NCBI GenBank assembly: GCA_026545225.1
Contig: CM048849.1
Coordinates: 15,631,541 to 15,695,540 of the forward strand
DNA from: Cornus controversa
Lineage: Eukaryota; Streptophyta; Magnoliopsida; Cornales; Cornaceae
Direction of reading: 5' to 3'
DNA length: 64,000 nucleotides
A program made the position numbers and the translations under genes. Of this stretch, positions 45,839-59,385 are shown in pieces (the stretch's first letter is position 1; each line of letters starts with the position of its first letter). The notes under the pieces were generated by a model. The model had not been told where the DNA came from and made no database searches. It saw only the letters and a list, made by a program, of their open reading frames with translations.

Positions 45839-46759
45839 CCGACTAATCAGATAACATCCATTAATTACCAATTATGTTGATTTATCAAACATATGAAATA
45901 TTAAGAAAATTTAATCAATAATCAACGTGTCTCTATACACTTTAATCATTACTCAAAGTAGACAACAAGAGTAAGCAAATTTAATCAATAATCGATCAAC
46001 GTGTTTCTATACACTTTAATTATTACTCAAGCAGACAAGATGCAACTAGTGAGAGTACAAAAATTTGTGAAGGTTCTTTAATCTCAAATATAGATCTCGG
46101 TGAAATTTTAGAATCTAATTTCTTATCATTTTATTTTCGTAAACAAGCCTTTATCGAGTTTTAAATCGATTTCACCACCTGACTCACTCTCAATTCAAAT
46201 ATTTCACATAAATAGGTTAGTTATGCTCAAAAATATCATTCCTGGACTTTTCATCATTTCTAGAATATTTACAATATTTTCTCTTAAATTTCTCTAATTT
46301 AAACTAATAAAAAAAATTATTTTATTTGAAGATCATTTTCTTCTCCAAATATACCGTCACAAACCATCAAAATAATTCAGGTTATTTTTTTCACAAGATT
46401 TTTGTTACAAAATATCTACACTACCCAATATCTAGAAAGTATCTAGAATTGTTACAAGAACTATCTACATATATAACAGAACATCAGAGTGATTTACAAA
46501 TTCTTTATAAGTGACCACTTCTATTACATTAGGCCTTCAAAATTCACATCATTCTCTTAGTTTGAGTCTCAAAACTCAAATCAAATATTGATATAAAAGA
46601 ATTACTTAATATATCCATTTAGGACATGTATCTACTGAAGTCATCTAAAAGGTCATGGTAGAGTGTGATTGTTTGTTTCGACTACGCATCCACCACCTTG
46701 TATCTTGTATCCTAAATATAGTTCTGTATGCATTTTAGTTAGTCACCTTGTAACCTAAA

Positions 46760-47290
46760 TAGAATTCTGTAACTATACTCTCCAACTATACATTGTAGGG
46801 CCACAACTACACATTGTAGGGTCACTATATTATATTCTGTACATATAACCCAAATACACATTGTATCCTAAATATAAGGATTGTAACCCAAATACACATT
46901 GTATCCTAAATATAAGGATTGTAGGGTCACTATATTATATTCTGTACATATAACGCAAATACACATTGTATCCTAAATATAAGGTATATATAGGGGCACT
47001 ATGTATCACCACGTTATATCCTAAATATAATTTTATATGTATAAACCTAAATATAATTCTGTACATATGGTGCAACTACACATTGTAGAGCCAATATGTT
47101 ATATTCTGTACATATACCACAACTACACATCACCCCATTGTATCATAAAAATAATTCAGTATATATACATCCACTATGTATCACAACATCATATCCTAAA
47201 TATAATTCTCTATATACACATCAGTCACGTTATAATCTAAATATAATTATATACCGCAGCAACATATCACCCCATTGTATTCGAAATTCA
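46760..47290. repeat. Minisatellite within the solo LTR
   Basis: Repeated words CACATTGTATCCTAAATATA, ATTGTAGGGTCACTATATTA and TTCTGTACATATAAC recur with spacings of roughly 45-110 bp. The repeats are imperfect and more decayed to the right. Confidence 0.75.
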
Positions 47291-47649
47291 TATATACACA
47301 AATATATACCTACACATAATTGATTACACATAGATCGAATCCTTACTAACAGTGTCAATTATATACGCCTACAAATTTACATATAACAAGAATTCAAAGT
47401 TCACCGCTTAAACCAATTCCTAACGGTAAATTCAAATCAACATTCAAGTCCATTAGTGATTTATTTGATCACTGAGATTCACTCAGGCACACCCCTTCAA
47501 TTAGCGTGTAAATTAAAATATAGGGTTATTCTTATGTTACAAATTTACTTCTGTAAATTCAAATCCAAACCAACTCTCATTACGTCATATTTTTTCACAT
47601 GAACTGTATTAAGTCCTATGCCAATGAACTTGTAGTTTCCATAAATTTA

Positions 47650-47651
<2 letters not shown>

Positions 47652-47704
<53 letters not shown>
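47652..47704. repeat. Microsatellite (TA)n(CA)n
   Basis: An uninterrupted TA run of about 42 bp followed by CA repeats. Its length may vary between individuals or be an assembly weak point. Confidence 0.9.
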
Positions 47705-47705
<1 letters not shown>

Positions 47706-48074
47706 ACATACTGATATATGCATAGTATAAACTACTGTTCGTACACGTTACCTTAAAGATATATAAATATATATAATTTAAATCAAAATTCTAATTAAGC
47801 AAGTTTCAATCATATATATGATTATAAAGAAAGATCAACTTGCCTGTTTTAATTCTTCAATCCAATTTTCCTTCTCTCCCAGCAACTCTCTTCGTTGTTG
47901 TTGTCTCTCTTCTCGACTTCTAAAATTTTTAGGTTATACGATATTAAACCCTAACTCTATAATTTATATTATAATTAAATATACTCAAAATTACTCATCT
48001 AACCCTCAAAATATTTTTAAAATCTATTTTAAAATTATTTTGGGATATTACATAAACGGTTACCAAACAGACCC

Positions 48075-51000
48075 TAAGTTATTCTTTATATTACATAGTT
48101 TATTATTAGTTACATAGTTTGTTAATTAAATTATTATTAATCCTACATAATTTATTATTATTTAGATATTTGTTGAATAAGTTTTTTTTATATTACATAG
48201 TTTAATTTTAATTACGTTCTTTTTCAATTACATAGTTTGTTTGGGGTTTGGGAATTTGGGTTTTCATTATTAGTTACATAGTCTGTTAATTACATAGTTT
48301 GTTTAGGATTTGGGAATTTGGGTTTTCATGTTTTGTGGTTTAGGATTTGGGGTTCCGGTTCGGTTTTAGTTTAGTTTATTATTTATGTTAAATACTTTTA
48401 ATTCGTAATAAATTATTATTTATGATACATATTTATTATTAATTATATAGTTTGTTAAATAAATTATTATTTATACTTCATAATTGATAATTAGTTATTT
48501 AGTCTGTTAAATAAGTTATTATTTATGTTACATAGTTTATTATTAGTTACATTTTTAATTAAATTGTTATTATTCCTACGTACTTTAATATTAATTAGAT
48601 ATTTGTTAAACAAATTATTGTTAGTTACATAGTTTGTTAAATAAATTATTATATATGCAACATAGTTTAAAATTATTTAAATAGTTTGTTATATAAATTA
48701 TTATTTATGTTACATTGTTTGTTTATTAAATTATTATTTGTGATACATAATATTTATTTTATAATATATTATTATTTACGCTACATAAGGGTTAGGGATT
48801 GGGTTTCAGATTTTGGGGTTTAGGATTTATTATTAGTTACATAGTCTTTTAATTACATAGTTTGTTTGGTTTGAGTATTTGTGTTTTAGGTTTTGGTCGG
48901 AGTTCTGGTTCGGCTTTAGTTTAGTTTATTATTTATGTTGAAAATAAAATTCATAATAAATTATTATTTATACTACATAATTTGTATTTAATAATATATT
49001 ATTATTTATGCTACATAAGGTTAAGGGATTGGGGTTTCAGGGTTTGGAGTTTGAGGTTTAGGATTTGGGATTTATTATAGTTACATAGTTAAATACATAG
49101 TTTGTTTGGGGTTTGGGAATTCAAATTTTCGTGCTTCGAGTTTAAGGTTTGAACTTATGGATTCGGGGTTTGCGGTTCAGCTTAAGTTTAGTTTATTATT
49201 TATGTTAAATAGTTTTTAATTTATAATAAATTATTATTTATGCTACATATTTTACTATTAATTATACAATTTTTTAAATAAATTATTGTTTAAGTTACAT
49301 AGTTCATTTTTAGTTTGATAAATATTTTATTATTTTTTCTTCCTAGTTCTTTATTAGTTATATGGTCCAGTAAATAAATTATTAATTATGCTACATTGTT
49401 TATAAGATATTTATTGAATAAATTATTCTTTATATTACATAGTTTATTATTAGTTACATAGTTTGTTAATTAAATTATTATTAATCATACATATTTTATT
49501 ATTAATTATATATTTATTGAATAAGTTATTATTTATACTACATAGTTTATTATTGGTTACATGGTTTGTTAAATCAATTATTATTTTTGCAACATTGTTT
49601 ATTAATATTTAAATAATTTGTTATATAAATTATTTATGCCACATTGTTTGTTTAATAAATTATTATTTATGATACATAATTTGTGTTTAATAATATATTA
49701 TTGTTTATGTTATGTGGGTTTTGGGGTTCGGGGTTTAGAGTTTGGGGATTAGGGGTTAGGGGTTTAGAATTTAGGCTTTATTATTGATCATATAGTGTGT
49801 TTATTACTTTGTTTGGGGTTTTGGGATTTGGGTTTTCTTGTTTCGGGCTTTAGGTGTGAGGTTTAGGACTCGAAATTTCAAGTTCGGCTATAATTTTCTG
49901 TATTATTTATGTTAAATAATTTTTAATTCATAATAAATTATTATTTACGATACATAGTTTATTATTGATTATATAGTTTGTTAAATAAATTATTACTTAA
50001 ACTACATAGTTCATAATATTTATATAGTCTGCTAATTAAATTATTAGTTATGCTTCATAATTTATGAACAGATTTTTATTGAATAAATTATTATTTAGCT
50101 TACATAGTTTATTATTAGTTACATAGTTTTTAAATTAAATTGTTATTAATACTACTCACTTTATTATTAATTAGATATTTGTTAAATAAGTTATTATTTA
50201 TGTTAGATAGTTTGTTGTTAGTTAAATAGTTTGTCAAATAAATTATTATATATGTAACATCATTTATAATTATTTAAATAGTTTGTTATATAAATTATTA
50301 TTTATGTTACATTGTTTGTTTAATAAATTATTATTTATGATACATAATTTGTATTTAATAATATATTATTATTTATGCCGAATAGGGGTTCGGGATTGGG
50401 GTTTTAGGGTTTGAAGTTTGGGGATTTGGGGTTTACGGTTTATTATTAGTTATATTGTCTTTTAATTACATAGTCTGTTTGGGTTTAGGTATTCAGGTTT
50501 TTGGGTTTTAGGTTTGGAATTTCGGATTCGGGGTTTTGGTTGACTTTAGTTTAGTTTATTATTTATGTTAAATAGTTTTGAATTCATAATAAAATTTTAT
50601 TTATGCTACATAATTTGTATTTAATATAATATTATTATTTATGCTGCATAAAGTTAAGGGATTGAGGTTTCGGGGCTTGGAGTTTGGCGATTCACAGTTT
50701 AGGATTTAGGATTTATTATTAATTAATAGTCTTTTAATTACATAATTTGTTTGGGGTTTGGGGATTCGGGTTTTTGTGGTTCGGGTTTTAGTTTTGGGAT
50801 TTTGGATTCAGGTATTATTTATATTACATGGTTTATTATTAGTTAAATAGTTTGTTAATTAAAGTATTATTAATCATACAAAATTTATTATTTATTAGAT
50901 ATTTTTTGAATAAGTTATTATTTATATTACACAGTTTATTATTGGTTATGTAGTTTGTTAAAGAAATTATTATTTATGCAACATAGTTTATTTTTATTTC

Positions 51001-54000
51001 AATAGTTTGTTATATGAATTATTATTTATACTACATTGTTTGTTTAATAAATTCTTAATTACGATAAATTATTTGTATTTAATAATGTATTATTATTATT
51101 ATTTATGATGTGTGGAGTTTGGGGATTCAGGGTTTGGAGTTTGGTGTTTGGGGGTTTGAGTTACAGGTTATAGGTTCGAGGTTTAGCATTCGAGGTTTCC
51201 GGTTCGGCTTTAATTTAATTTATTATTTATGTTAAATAGTTATTAATTCATAATAAATTATTATTTATGCTACACAGTATATTATTTATTATATAGTTTG
51301 TTAAATAAATTATTATTTAGGCTACGTAGTTTATTATTAGTTAGATAGTCCGTTTAATAATTTATTATTTATGCTTCATAGTTCATAATTAGTTATATTG
51401 TCTGCTAATTAAATTATTATTTATGCTACATAGTTTATCTATAGATATTTATTGAAATAATTATTATTTGTCTTACATAGTTTATTAGTAGTTACATAGT
51501 TTGTTAATTAAATTGTTATTAATACTACTCACTTTATTATTAATTAGATATTTGTTAAATAAGTTATTATTTATGTTATATAGTTTGTTGTTAGTTAAAT
51601 AGTTTGTCAAATAAATTATTATATATGTAACATCATTTATAATTATTTAAATAGTTTGTTATATAAATTATTATTTATGCTACATTGTTTGTTTAATAAA
51701 TTATTATTTATGATACATAATTTGTATTTAATAATATATTATTATTTATGCCGAATAGGGGTTCGGGATTGGGGTTTTAGGGTTTGAAGTTTGGGGATTT
51801 GGCGGTTTATTATTAGTTACATTGTCTTTTAATTACATAGTTTGTTTGGGTTTAGGTATTCAGGTTTTAGGTTTGGGATTTCGGATTGGGGGTTCTGGTT
51901 TGACTTTAGTTTAGTTTATTATTTATGTTAAATAGTTTTTAATTCATAATAAAATCTTATTTATGTTAAATAATTTGTATTTAATAATATATTATTATTT
52001 ATGCTGCATAGAGTTTAGGGATTGGGGTTTCGGGATTTAGAGTTTGGGGATTCGGGCTTTAGAATTTAGGATTTAGGATTTATTATTAGTTCATAGTCTT
52101 TTAATTACATATTTTGTTTAAGGTTTGGGTATTCAGGTTTTCCTGTTTCGGGTTTTAGTTTTGGGATTTTGGATTCAGGTATTATTTATGTTACATAGTT
52201 TTTTATTAGTTAAATAGTTTTTAGTTAAATTATTATTAATCCTACAAAATTTATTATTTATTATATATTTTTTGAATAAGTTATTATTTATATTACATAG
52301 TTTATTATTGGTTATGTAGTTTGTTAAATAAATTATTATTTATGCAATATAGTTTATTTTTATTTCAATAGTTTGTTATATAAATTATTATTTATGCTAC
52401 ATTGTTTGTTTAATAAATTTTTATTTACGATAAATTATTTGTATTTAATAATGTATTATTATTATTTAAGCTATGAGGAGTTTGGCGATTCGGGGTTTTG
52501 GGATTGAAGTTTCGGGGTTTGGAGTTTGGTGTTTGGGGATTTGGGTTTTTGTGTTACGAATTTTAGGTTTGAGGTTTAGGATTCAAGGTTTCCAGTTCGA
52601 CTTTAGTTTAGTTTATTATTTATATTAAATAGTTTTTAATTCATAATAAATTATTATTTATGCTACGCAGTTTGTTATTAATTATATAGTTTGTTAAATA
52701 AATTATTATTTAGGCTACGTAACCTTTTAATTACATAGTTTGTTTGGGCTTGGGGAGTTTGGTTTTCGTGTTTTGGGTTTTAGGTTGGGGGTTTCAAATT
52801 CGGTGTTCCAGTTCAGTTTTAGTTTAGTTTATTATTTATGTTAAATAGTTTGTAATTCATAATATATTATTAAATATGCTACATAATTTGTATTTAATAA
52901 TATATTATTATTTATACTACATAGGGTTTAGGGATTGTGTTTCGGGGTTTGGAGTTTGGGGATTGGGGTTTTGGGTTTTAGGATTTAGGATTTATTATTA
53001 GTTACATAGTCTTTTAATTACAAAATTTGTTTGGGGTTTGGAGATTTGAGTTTTCGCTTTTGGGTTTTATGCTTGGTGTTTCGGAATCCGAGTTCCGGTT
53101 CTGCATTTAATTCATTATAAATTATTATTTATGCTACTTAATTAATTATTAATTATATAGTTTGTTAAATAAATTATTATTTACACTACGTAGTTCATTA
53201 TTAATTAGATACTTTGTTAACTAATTTATTATTTATGATTCATAGTTCATTATTAGTTATATAGTCTGTTAAATACTTAATATTTATGCTACATAGTTTA
53301 TTAGATATTAATTGAATAAATTATTATTTATGATACATAGTTTATTATTAGTTACATTTTCTGTTAATTAAATATTTTGTTTGGAGTTTGGGGATTTGGG
53401 TTTTCATATTTCGGGTTCTAGGTTTGACGTTTCGGATTCGGAGATTCTGGTTCGGCTTTAGTTTAGTTTATTATTTAAGTTAAATAGTTTTTAATTCATA
53501 ATAAATTATTATTTATATTTTATAGTTTATTATTAATTGTATAATTTATTAAATAAATTATTATTTAAGCTACATGATTCATTATTAGTTAGATAGTTAG
53601 TTAAATAATTTATTATTTATGTTCCATAGCTCATTAATAGTTATATAGTCTGTTGAATAAATTATTATTTATGCTACATTGTTTATTAGATATTTATTGA
53701 ATAAATTATATGTTAAATAGTTTATTATTAGTTATGTAGTTTGTTAATTAGATTGTTATTAATTTGACATACTTTATTATTAATTAAATGTTTGTTAAGT
53801 AAGTTATTATTTATGCTACATATTTTATTATAAGTTACATAGTTTTTTTAATAAATTGTTATTTATGAAACATAGTTTATAATTATTTAAATAGTTTGTT
53901 ATATAAATTATTATTTATGCTTATTATTTATGATACATAATTTGTATTTAATAATATATTATTATTTATGCTGCATAGGATTTAGGGATTGGGGTTTGGA

Positions 54001-56411
54001 GTTTGGGGATTCGGGGTTTGGAGTTTAGGATTTGTTATTAGTTACATAGTCTTTTAATTACATAATTTGTTTGGAGTTTAGGAATTCGGGATTTTGTGTT
54101 TCGGATTTTAGGTTTGAGGTTTCAGATTTGGGGTACTGGTTCAAGTTTTAATTCATAATAAATTATTATTTATGGTACATAGTTTATTATTAATTATATA
54201 GTTTGTTAAATAAATTATTATTTATGCTACGAAGTTCATTATTAATTAGATAGTTAGTTATTTAATTTATTATTTTCATAGTTCATTATTAGCTATATAG
54301 TCTGTTAAATACTTATTATTTATGCTACATAGTTTATTAGATATTAATTGAATAAATTATTATTTATGTTTTATCGTTTATTATTAGTTACATTGTCTGT
54401 TAATATCATATTTTGTTAGGGGTTTGGGGATTCGTGTTTTCGTGTTTCGAGTTCTAGGATTGAGATTTCGGATTCGGAGTTTTCTGATCGGCTTTGATTT
54501 AGTTTAATATTTATGTTACATAGTTTATTATTAATTATATAATTTATTATTTATGCTTCCTATATCATTAATAGATATATAGTCTGTTAAATAAGTTATT
54601 ATTTATGCTACATTGTTTGTCAGATATTTATTAATAAATAATTATTTATGTTATATAATTTATTATTAGTTGCATAGTTGGTTAATTAAATTATTATTAA
54701 TCCTACATACTTTATTATTAATTAGATATTTGTTGAATAATTTATTATTTATACTATATAGTTTATTCAAGGTTGCATTAGTTTGTTAAATAAATTATTA
54801 TTTATGTAACATAGTTTATTATTATTTATATATTTTATTATATAAATTATTATTTATGCTACATTGTTTGTATTTAATAATATATTATTATTTATGTTGT
54901 GTGGGATATGGGGTCTCGGGGTTTGGACTCTGGGGATTTGGGGTTTAGAATTTAGGCTTTATTATTAGTTACATAATTTGTTAACGACATATTTTGTTTG
55001 AGATTTGGATTTTTGTGTTTCGAGTTCTAGGTTTGAGGTTTAGGATTCGTGGTTCCGATTTGGCTTTAGTTTATTTTATTATTTATGTTAAATAGTTTTT
55101 AATTCATAATAAATTATTATTTATGATACATAGTTTAGTATTAATTATATAGTTAGTTAAATAATTTATTATTTATGCTTCATAGTTCATTAATATTAAT
55201 ATTGTTTGTTAAATAAATTATTATTTTAAGCTAAATAGTTCATTATTAGTTAGATAAATTTTTATTTATGCTTCATATTTCATTAATAGTTATATTGTCT
55301 GTTAAATAAATTATTATTTATGCTACATAGTTTATCATATATTTATTGAATACATTATTATTTATGTTACATAGTTTGTTAATTAAATTATTATTATTCA
55401 TACATAATTTATTATTAATTAGATGTTGTTGAAGAAGTTATTATTTATGATACATAATTTATTATTACTTACATAGTTTGTTAAATAAATTATTATTTAT
55501 GCGACATAGTTTTTTTTATTTAAATGGTTTGTTATATAAATTATTATTTATGCTACATTGTTTGTTTAATAAATTATTATTTATGATACGTAATTTGTAT
55601 TTAATAATGTATTATTATTTATGCTATGTTGGGGTTTGGGGTTTAGAGTTTGAATATTCGTGGTTTAGTATTTAGGTTTTATTATTAGTTACATAATCTG
55701 TTAATTCCATAGTTTTTTGGGGTTTGGGGATTTGGATTTTCGTGTTTCAGGATCTGGATTTGGGGTTTCGGATTCGTGGTTTTCGATTCAGCTTTAGTTT
55801 AGTTTATTATTTATGTTTAATAGTTTTTAATTCATAATAAATTATTATTTATGATACATAGTTTATTATTAATTATATAATTTGTTAAATAAATTATTAT
55901 TTAAGTTACATAGTTCATTGTTAGTTAAATAGTTAGTTAAATAATTTATTATTTATGTTTCATAGTCCAAAATTATTTATATAGTCTGTTAATTAAATTA
56001 TTTTTTAAGCTACATAGTTTATGTCAAGATATTTATTAAATAAATTATTATTTATGTTACATAAATTATGATTAGTTTTATAGTTTGTTAATTAAATTTT
56101 TATTATTCTTACATACTTTATTAATAATTAGATTTTTGTTAAATAAGTTATTATTTTTGCTACATATTTTATTATTAGTTACATAATTTGTTAAATAAAT
56201 TATTATTTTTGCAACATAGTTTATAATTTTTTAAATAATTTGTTATATAAATTATTATTTATGCTACATTGTTTGTTTAATAAATTATTATTTACGATAC
56301 ATTATTTGTATTTAATAATATATTACTATTTATGCTGCATAGGGGTTAGGGATTGGGAATTCAGGGTTTGGAGTTTGGGGATTTGGGGTTTAGATTTATT
56401 ATTAGTTAGAT
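48075..56411 (-). repeat. AT-rich satellite mosaic, reverse orientation (right arm, inner part)
   Basis: The reverse complement of this block follows the left arm in order. 48075-48420 matches 41340-41683, 50800-51110 matches 39665-39990, about 55380-55580 matches 33960-34137, and 55950-56406 matches 33100-33530. A direct duplication of about 1.37 kb lies within it (50141 onward recurs at 51514 onward, almost unchanged for over 250 bp). No coding region; the frame at 55478-55675 is satellite read in frame. Confidence 0.88.
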
Positions 56412-57638
56412 TGTAGAGATCGTGACTAATTTTGACCGATTTTGCATTTTTCGCATTATAATTACCATAAATGCATTTTGAGTGGTGATTAACATGTTTC
56501 GAGTGTGGGGAACATGTTTGGGAAGTGTTTTAAAGGTTTTGGGAAGTTTTTGGGAGATTTGGAGAAATTTGACTTGGTCAAACTTGGATCCGGGAATTCG
56601 AAAAATTCTTGAAAATATTTATTTTTGATAATGGCTTAGATGAAATGTTTAGAGAGTTAAGGAAGTGATTTCGAGACCGTAGGAGTTTTCGGAATCGAAA
56701 ACGGAGGCCCGGAGAATACGTTAAGTGGCCAGGGGAATTTTGGTCTTTTTGTAAGCCCTAGATATTTTAAATATCAGTGACTGAGACTCCCAGCCATATC
56801 TCACGCCTCTTTCTCTCTCAAAAAAACCTCCATCTTCATAGCTATCCATTCTCTCTACATTTCAGACCCGTTCGGCTTGGATTCAAGACTTGCCGAGGGA
56901 GGGAGATACGTAGGGGACGACTAGGTTTTCTCTTTGAACCGATCAAAGTTGTGATTCGGAAAGGTAGACATCGCTGAAATTTTGGTGAAGTGCTTGGACG
57001 GCATTCATTTTCGAGGTAGGGGTTCTTCTTCTCTTCTAATTGTCGATTCAAGGGTTTCGGGTGAAGAAGAGAGGTGTAGGTTGTGTTTCGCATGCTTTAG
57101 GATGTTGAGAGGTGTGGAAAGTTGTGTTTTCTCCTTCTCTAGAGTCCTATCTTTTCACAATTGTATCTATTGTGTTGGTGGTGGCATGTGGGTTTGAAGT
57201 GTGTGAGTGTAAGAAATTGATACATAGGCATTATTATGTGCTCAATTTGGTTTATATGTGAAAAATGTGTACCAAGTGTCATATATGTGATTATATATGA
57301 GAATGTGGTTGTTGAATGCATGTTAGTTCTATGTACTAAAATTATGCATTGAGTGTAGCATGAGTAAAATATGCTAATTTTGAAGTTGTATGCATATGAG
57401 ATGATATATGTATGTGTTATACATATATGTGCTATATGTGGTGTGTGGTGATGGAAAATATGCTTGTTACTTCTTTTTAGTATCAATGAGCATGAGTTGA
57501 GTATGAAAATAAAATGCCATGTGTTTATGCATTCATATTGCATATGTGGGAAGTTGCGGAAAAAATGACGCAAATAAGGTGCACGGGGCTTCGGAGTGGT
57601 CCAACTGTGTTGTGAAATGTAGTAAAATCATCCACTAC

Positions 57639-57904
57639 GTATGGCCCTCGGAGTGGACCCGCCATACTAAGGCTTAATGCCTAGGATCGGAGTATGTCCA
57701 ATACTAATGACCCCTCGGAGTTGTCCCGGTCATAGGATGGTTATCGGAGAATGTCCAAGATTTGTGAGCCTCGGAGTTGTCCCCTCACTCTATGGCAATC
57801 CTATACATTGCTATGGTAGAATGACTCTTCGGAGTTGTCCCGGTCATTGGATGGTTATCGGAGGTGTCCAAGGTCACATGATCCTCGGAGCGGGCTAATC
57901 ATGT
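57639..57904. repeat. Array of hairpins with constant 15-nt loop and variable stems
   Basis: Five units have a 15-nt loop close to CCTCGGAGTTGTCCC: GTATGGC/GCCATAC (57639-57667), ATGACC/GGTCAT (57707-57733), GTGAG/CTCAC (57764-57788), AATGACT/GGTCATT (57820-57848, one G-T pair) and ACATGAT/ATCATGT (57876-57904). Between them lie shorter ATCGGAG(A/T)ATGTCCAA-type units with weak stems. Loops are shared; stem sequences are not, yet each stem pairs with its partner. Confidence 0.88.
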
Positions 57905-58622
57905 AGGGTATCAGATGAGGACCGAGAGAGAGAGCATTTACTTTCCTTAATGCTTTTATGTTTGAACATGTTATACATGATTCGTAAAATATGCAATTCT
58001 CTTTAATTGCATTTGTTGATTGGTTTGTGAGATTGTGGATGTGGCATGTAGTGTATTTATATGCATTCCATGTAGGTCGGTGTCGAGTCGGCACTTAGGA
58101 GGGTTGGGGTATCTTTACTGAGCCGCAGTGGTGTTTACCCCTTTATTATAAACTCTTTTACAGATAAGGCGCCGATGACGGATGGGACTTGAGTGTTCAA
58201 GTGGAAACCTAGTAGCATTTTGCTAACTTTTGTGATGTTGCACATTTTGTGGCTATCCATGCCGGCTTGTGGCATGCGACTTTGTTTTGAGTTATGGTTA
58301 TATCTTGGACGAATGTAATTTGGATGTATGTATTGGATTTTAAACTTGTTGGGTGTGGAAAGACAACGGTTTAATTTATGTAGTGCCCATGGTGGCATTT
58401 AGTTCATTTGATGATGCTTTCATAGCAAATGGATTGTGTTTGAGAAAGAGAATGATTCATTTTGGTGTATGAATTCAATTATGAATGTGATCTTGAGTGT
58501 GAGATTGATGTTGGAACCTTTCATTTATGTTATGGATCATGTATGAGGGGTTCTAGGATGATAGAATGTTGATTGGGCTTCATGTGGACTATGTATAGGG
58601 TTGTTGGAAGTCCCGGGAGGAG

Positions 58623-58879
58623 CATTTTGATCGTACAAAATGCCCATTTCGCACAATCTAAGCCCCCATTTCGATTGTACGAAGGGGTGATGATTTATGA
58701 TGATTTTTAGGGTCCAAACAGGGGCAATTTTGCACAATCGAAACCCCCATTTCGATCGTGCGAAATATTGCAGGTTCAAGGTCCCGAGAGGGTGAAATCT
58801 TCGCACAATCGAGATTTTTTTCGCACAATCAAGATGCCAGTTTCGCACAATCGAGATTGCCATTTCGCACAATCGAAAT
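58623..58879. repeat. Nine inverted-repeat units with core CGCACAATCG
   Basis: Units such as ATTTCGCACAATCGAAAT (58862-58879), ATTTCGATCGTGCGAAAT and ATTTCGATTGTACGAA replace the TCGATTGATCGA units found at the same places in the LTR 1758-4402. Both orientations occur. The sequence between units (for example 'gcaggt(c/t)caaggt(a/c)ccgagag') is shared by the two LTRs. Confidence 0.85.
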
Positions 58880-59385
58880 TACTATTCACAACATTTTTCA
58901 AAACTTCGTTTCGACGTAATTTCTTCGTTCTAGATCGGAATTGAGTGTGATTTTTTTTAATTGAGTATTTTCGGATTCTTTATCCAATGGTGTAGGCCTC
59001 AGTTTCAGATTCTAAACATAGTAAGTTTTGACGCTTGAAAGTGAGTGATTCTTGAAAGTGTGGACAAGTAAATTTCCACTAAGATGTATGATTCGATGTA
59101 GGGCCCATGGGATTGGTTAAGGTGGAGTTGGGTGCATTCATATGCAAGAATTGAGTTAAGCTTCCGCGGTAAATGAGGGTAATGAGGGTCTATTGGACTA
59201 AATAGACAGTTTAACCTCCGGTTCTCCGGGAGTCCGAAATCGGGGCGTTATAGCATGGTATCAAACCTAGATACTATTGCATGAGTGTGGTTAAGATCGT
59301 TCATGGGGTTGAGTGAACGGGTTCACACTCGGGATTCAAGGCCGGTCCGGGGGAGTCTCGGCAGTTTGAGTTTCGGGGCGTGACA

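Larger units (their letters stand above)
44911..48052 (-). mobile_element. Solo LTR, 3142 bp, TSD TAAAC
   Basis: The plus strand starts TGTCACGCCCCC and ends GGGATATTACA, and TAAAC flanks it at 44906-44910 and 48053-48057. The minus-strand start TGTAATATCCC differs from the TGTAGAGA family, so this is another long-LTR family. It holds four GTCCCGGAC-centred palindromes (45644-45838), a minisatellite (46760-47290) and a TA/CA microsatellite (47652-47704). It split the right terminal repeat of the Tourist-like element. Short frames inside, such as 47037-47323 in the minisatellite, are not genes. Confidence 0.92.
43634..48074 (+). mobile_element. Tourist-like (PIF/Harbinger) element, right copy, split by a solo LTR
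   Basis: It starts GGGCCCGTTTGGTAACCG and ends CGGTTACCAAACAGACCC. With the solo LTR (44911-48052) and one TAAAC removed, the ends form inverted repeats of about 40 bp with two mismatches, and the element is about 1.29 kb. Flanks are TTA on the left and TAA on the right; TAA also precedes the left copy, so the tandem pair as a whole is flanked by TAA. TWA targets and GGGCCYGTTTGG ends fit PIF/Harbinger. No transposase. Confidence 0.8.
56412..59385 (+). mobile_element. Solo LTR, long Tekay/Del-like family, TSD TAGAT
   Basis: It starts TGTAGAGATCG and ends GGGGCGTGACA, with TAGAT at 56407-56411 and 59386-59390. It is 2974 bp with no interior. Promoter palindrome at 56761-56775, hairpin array at 57639-57904, GTCGGTGTCGAGTCGGCAC block near 58077, palindrome block at 58623-58879. 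The left satellite arm has the unoccupied target near 33094-33105, so it inserted after the arms were duplicated. Short frames within, such as 57677-57898 across the hairpin array, are not supported as genes. Confidence 0.93.

Noticed and set aside
47037-47323. Overlapping frames of 67 and 75 residues
   Set aside because: Both lie in the minisatellite of the solo LTR and reflect its repeat, with no recognisable protein features.
57677-57898. 73-residue frame across the hairpin array
   Set aside because: Frame arises from the repeated loop words; no start context or homology, and it does not continue in the related array at 27865.
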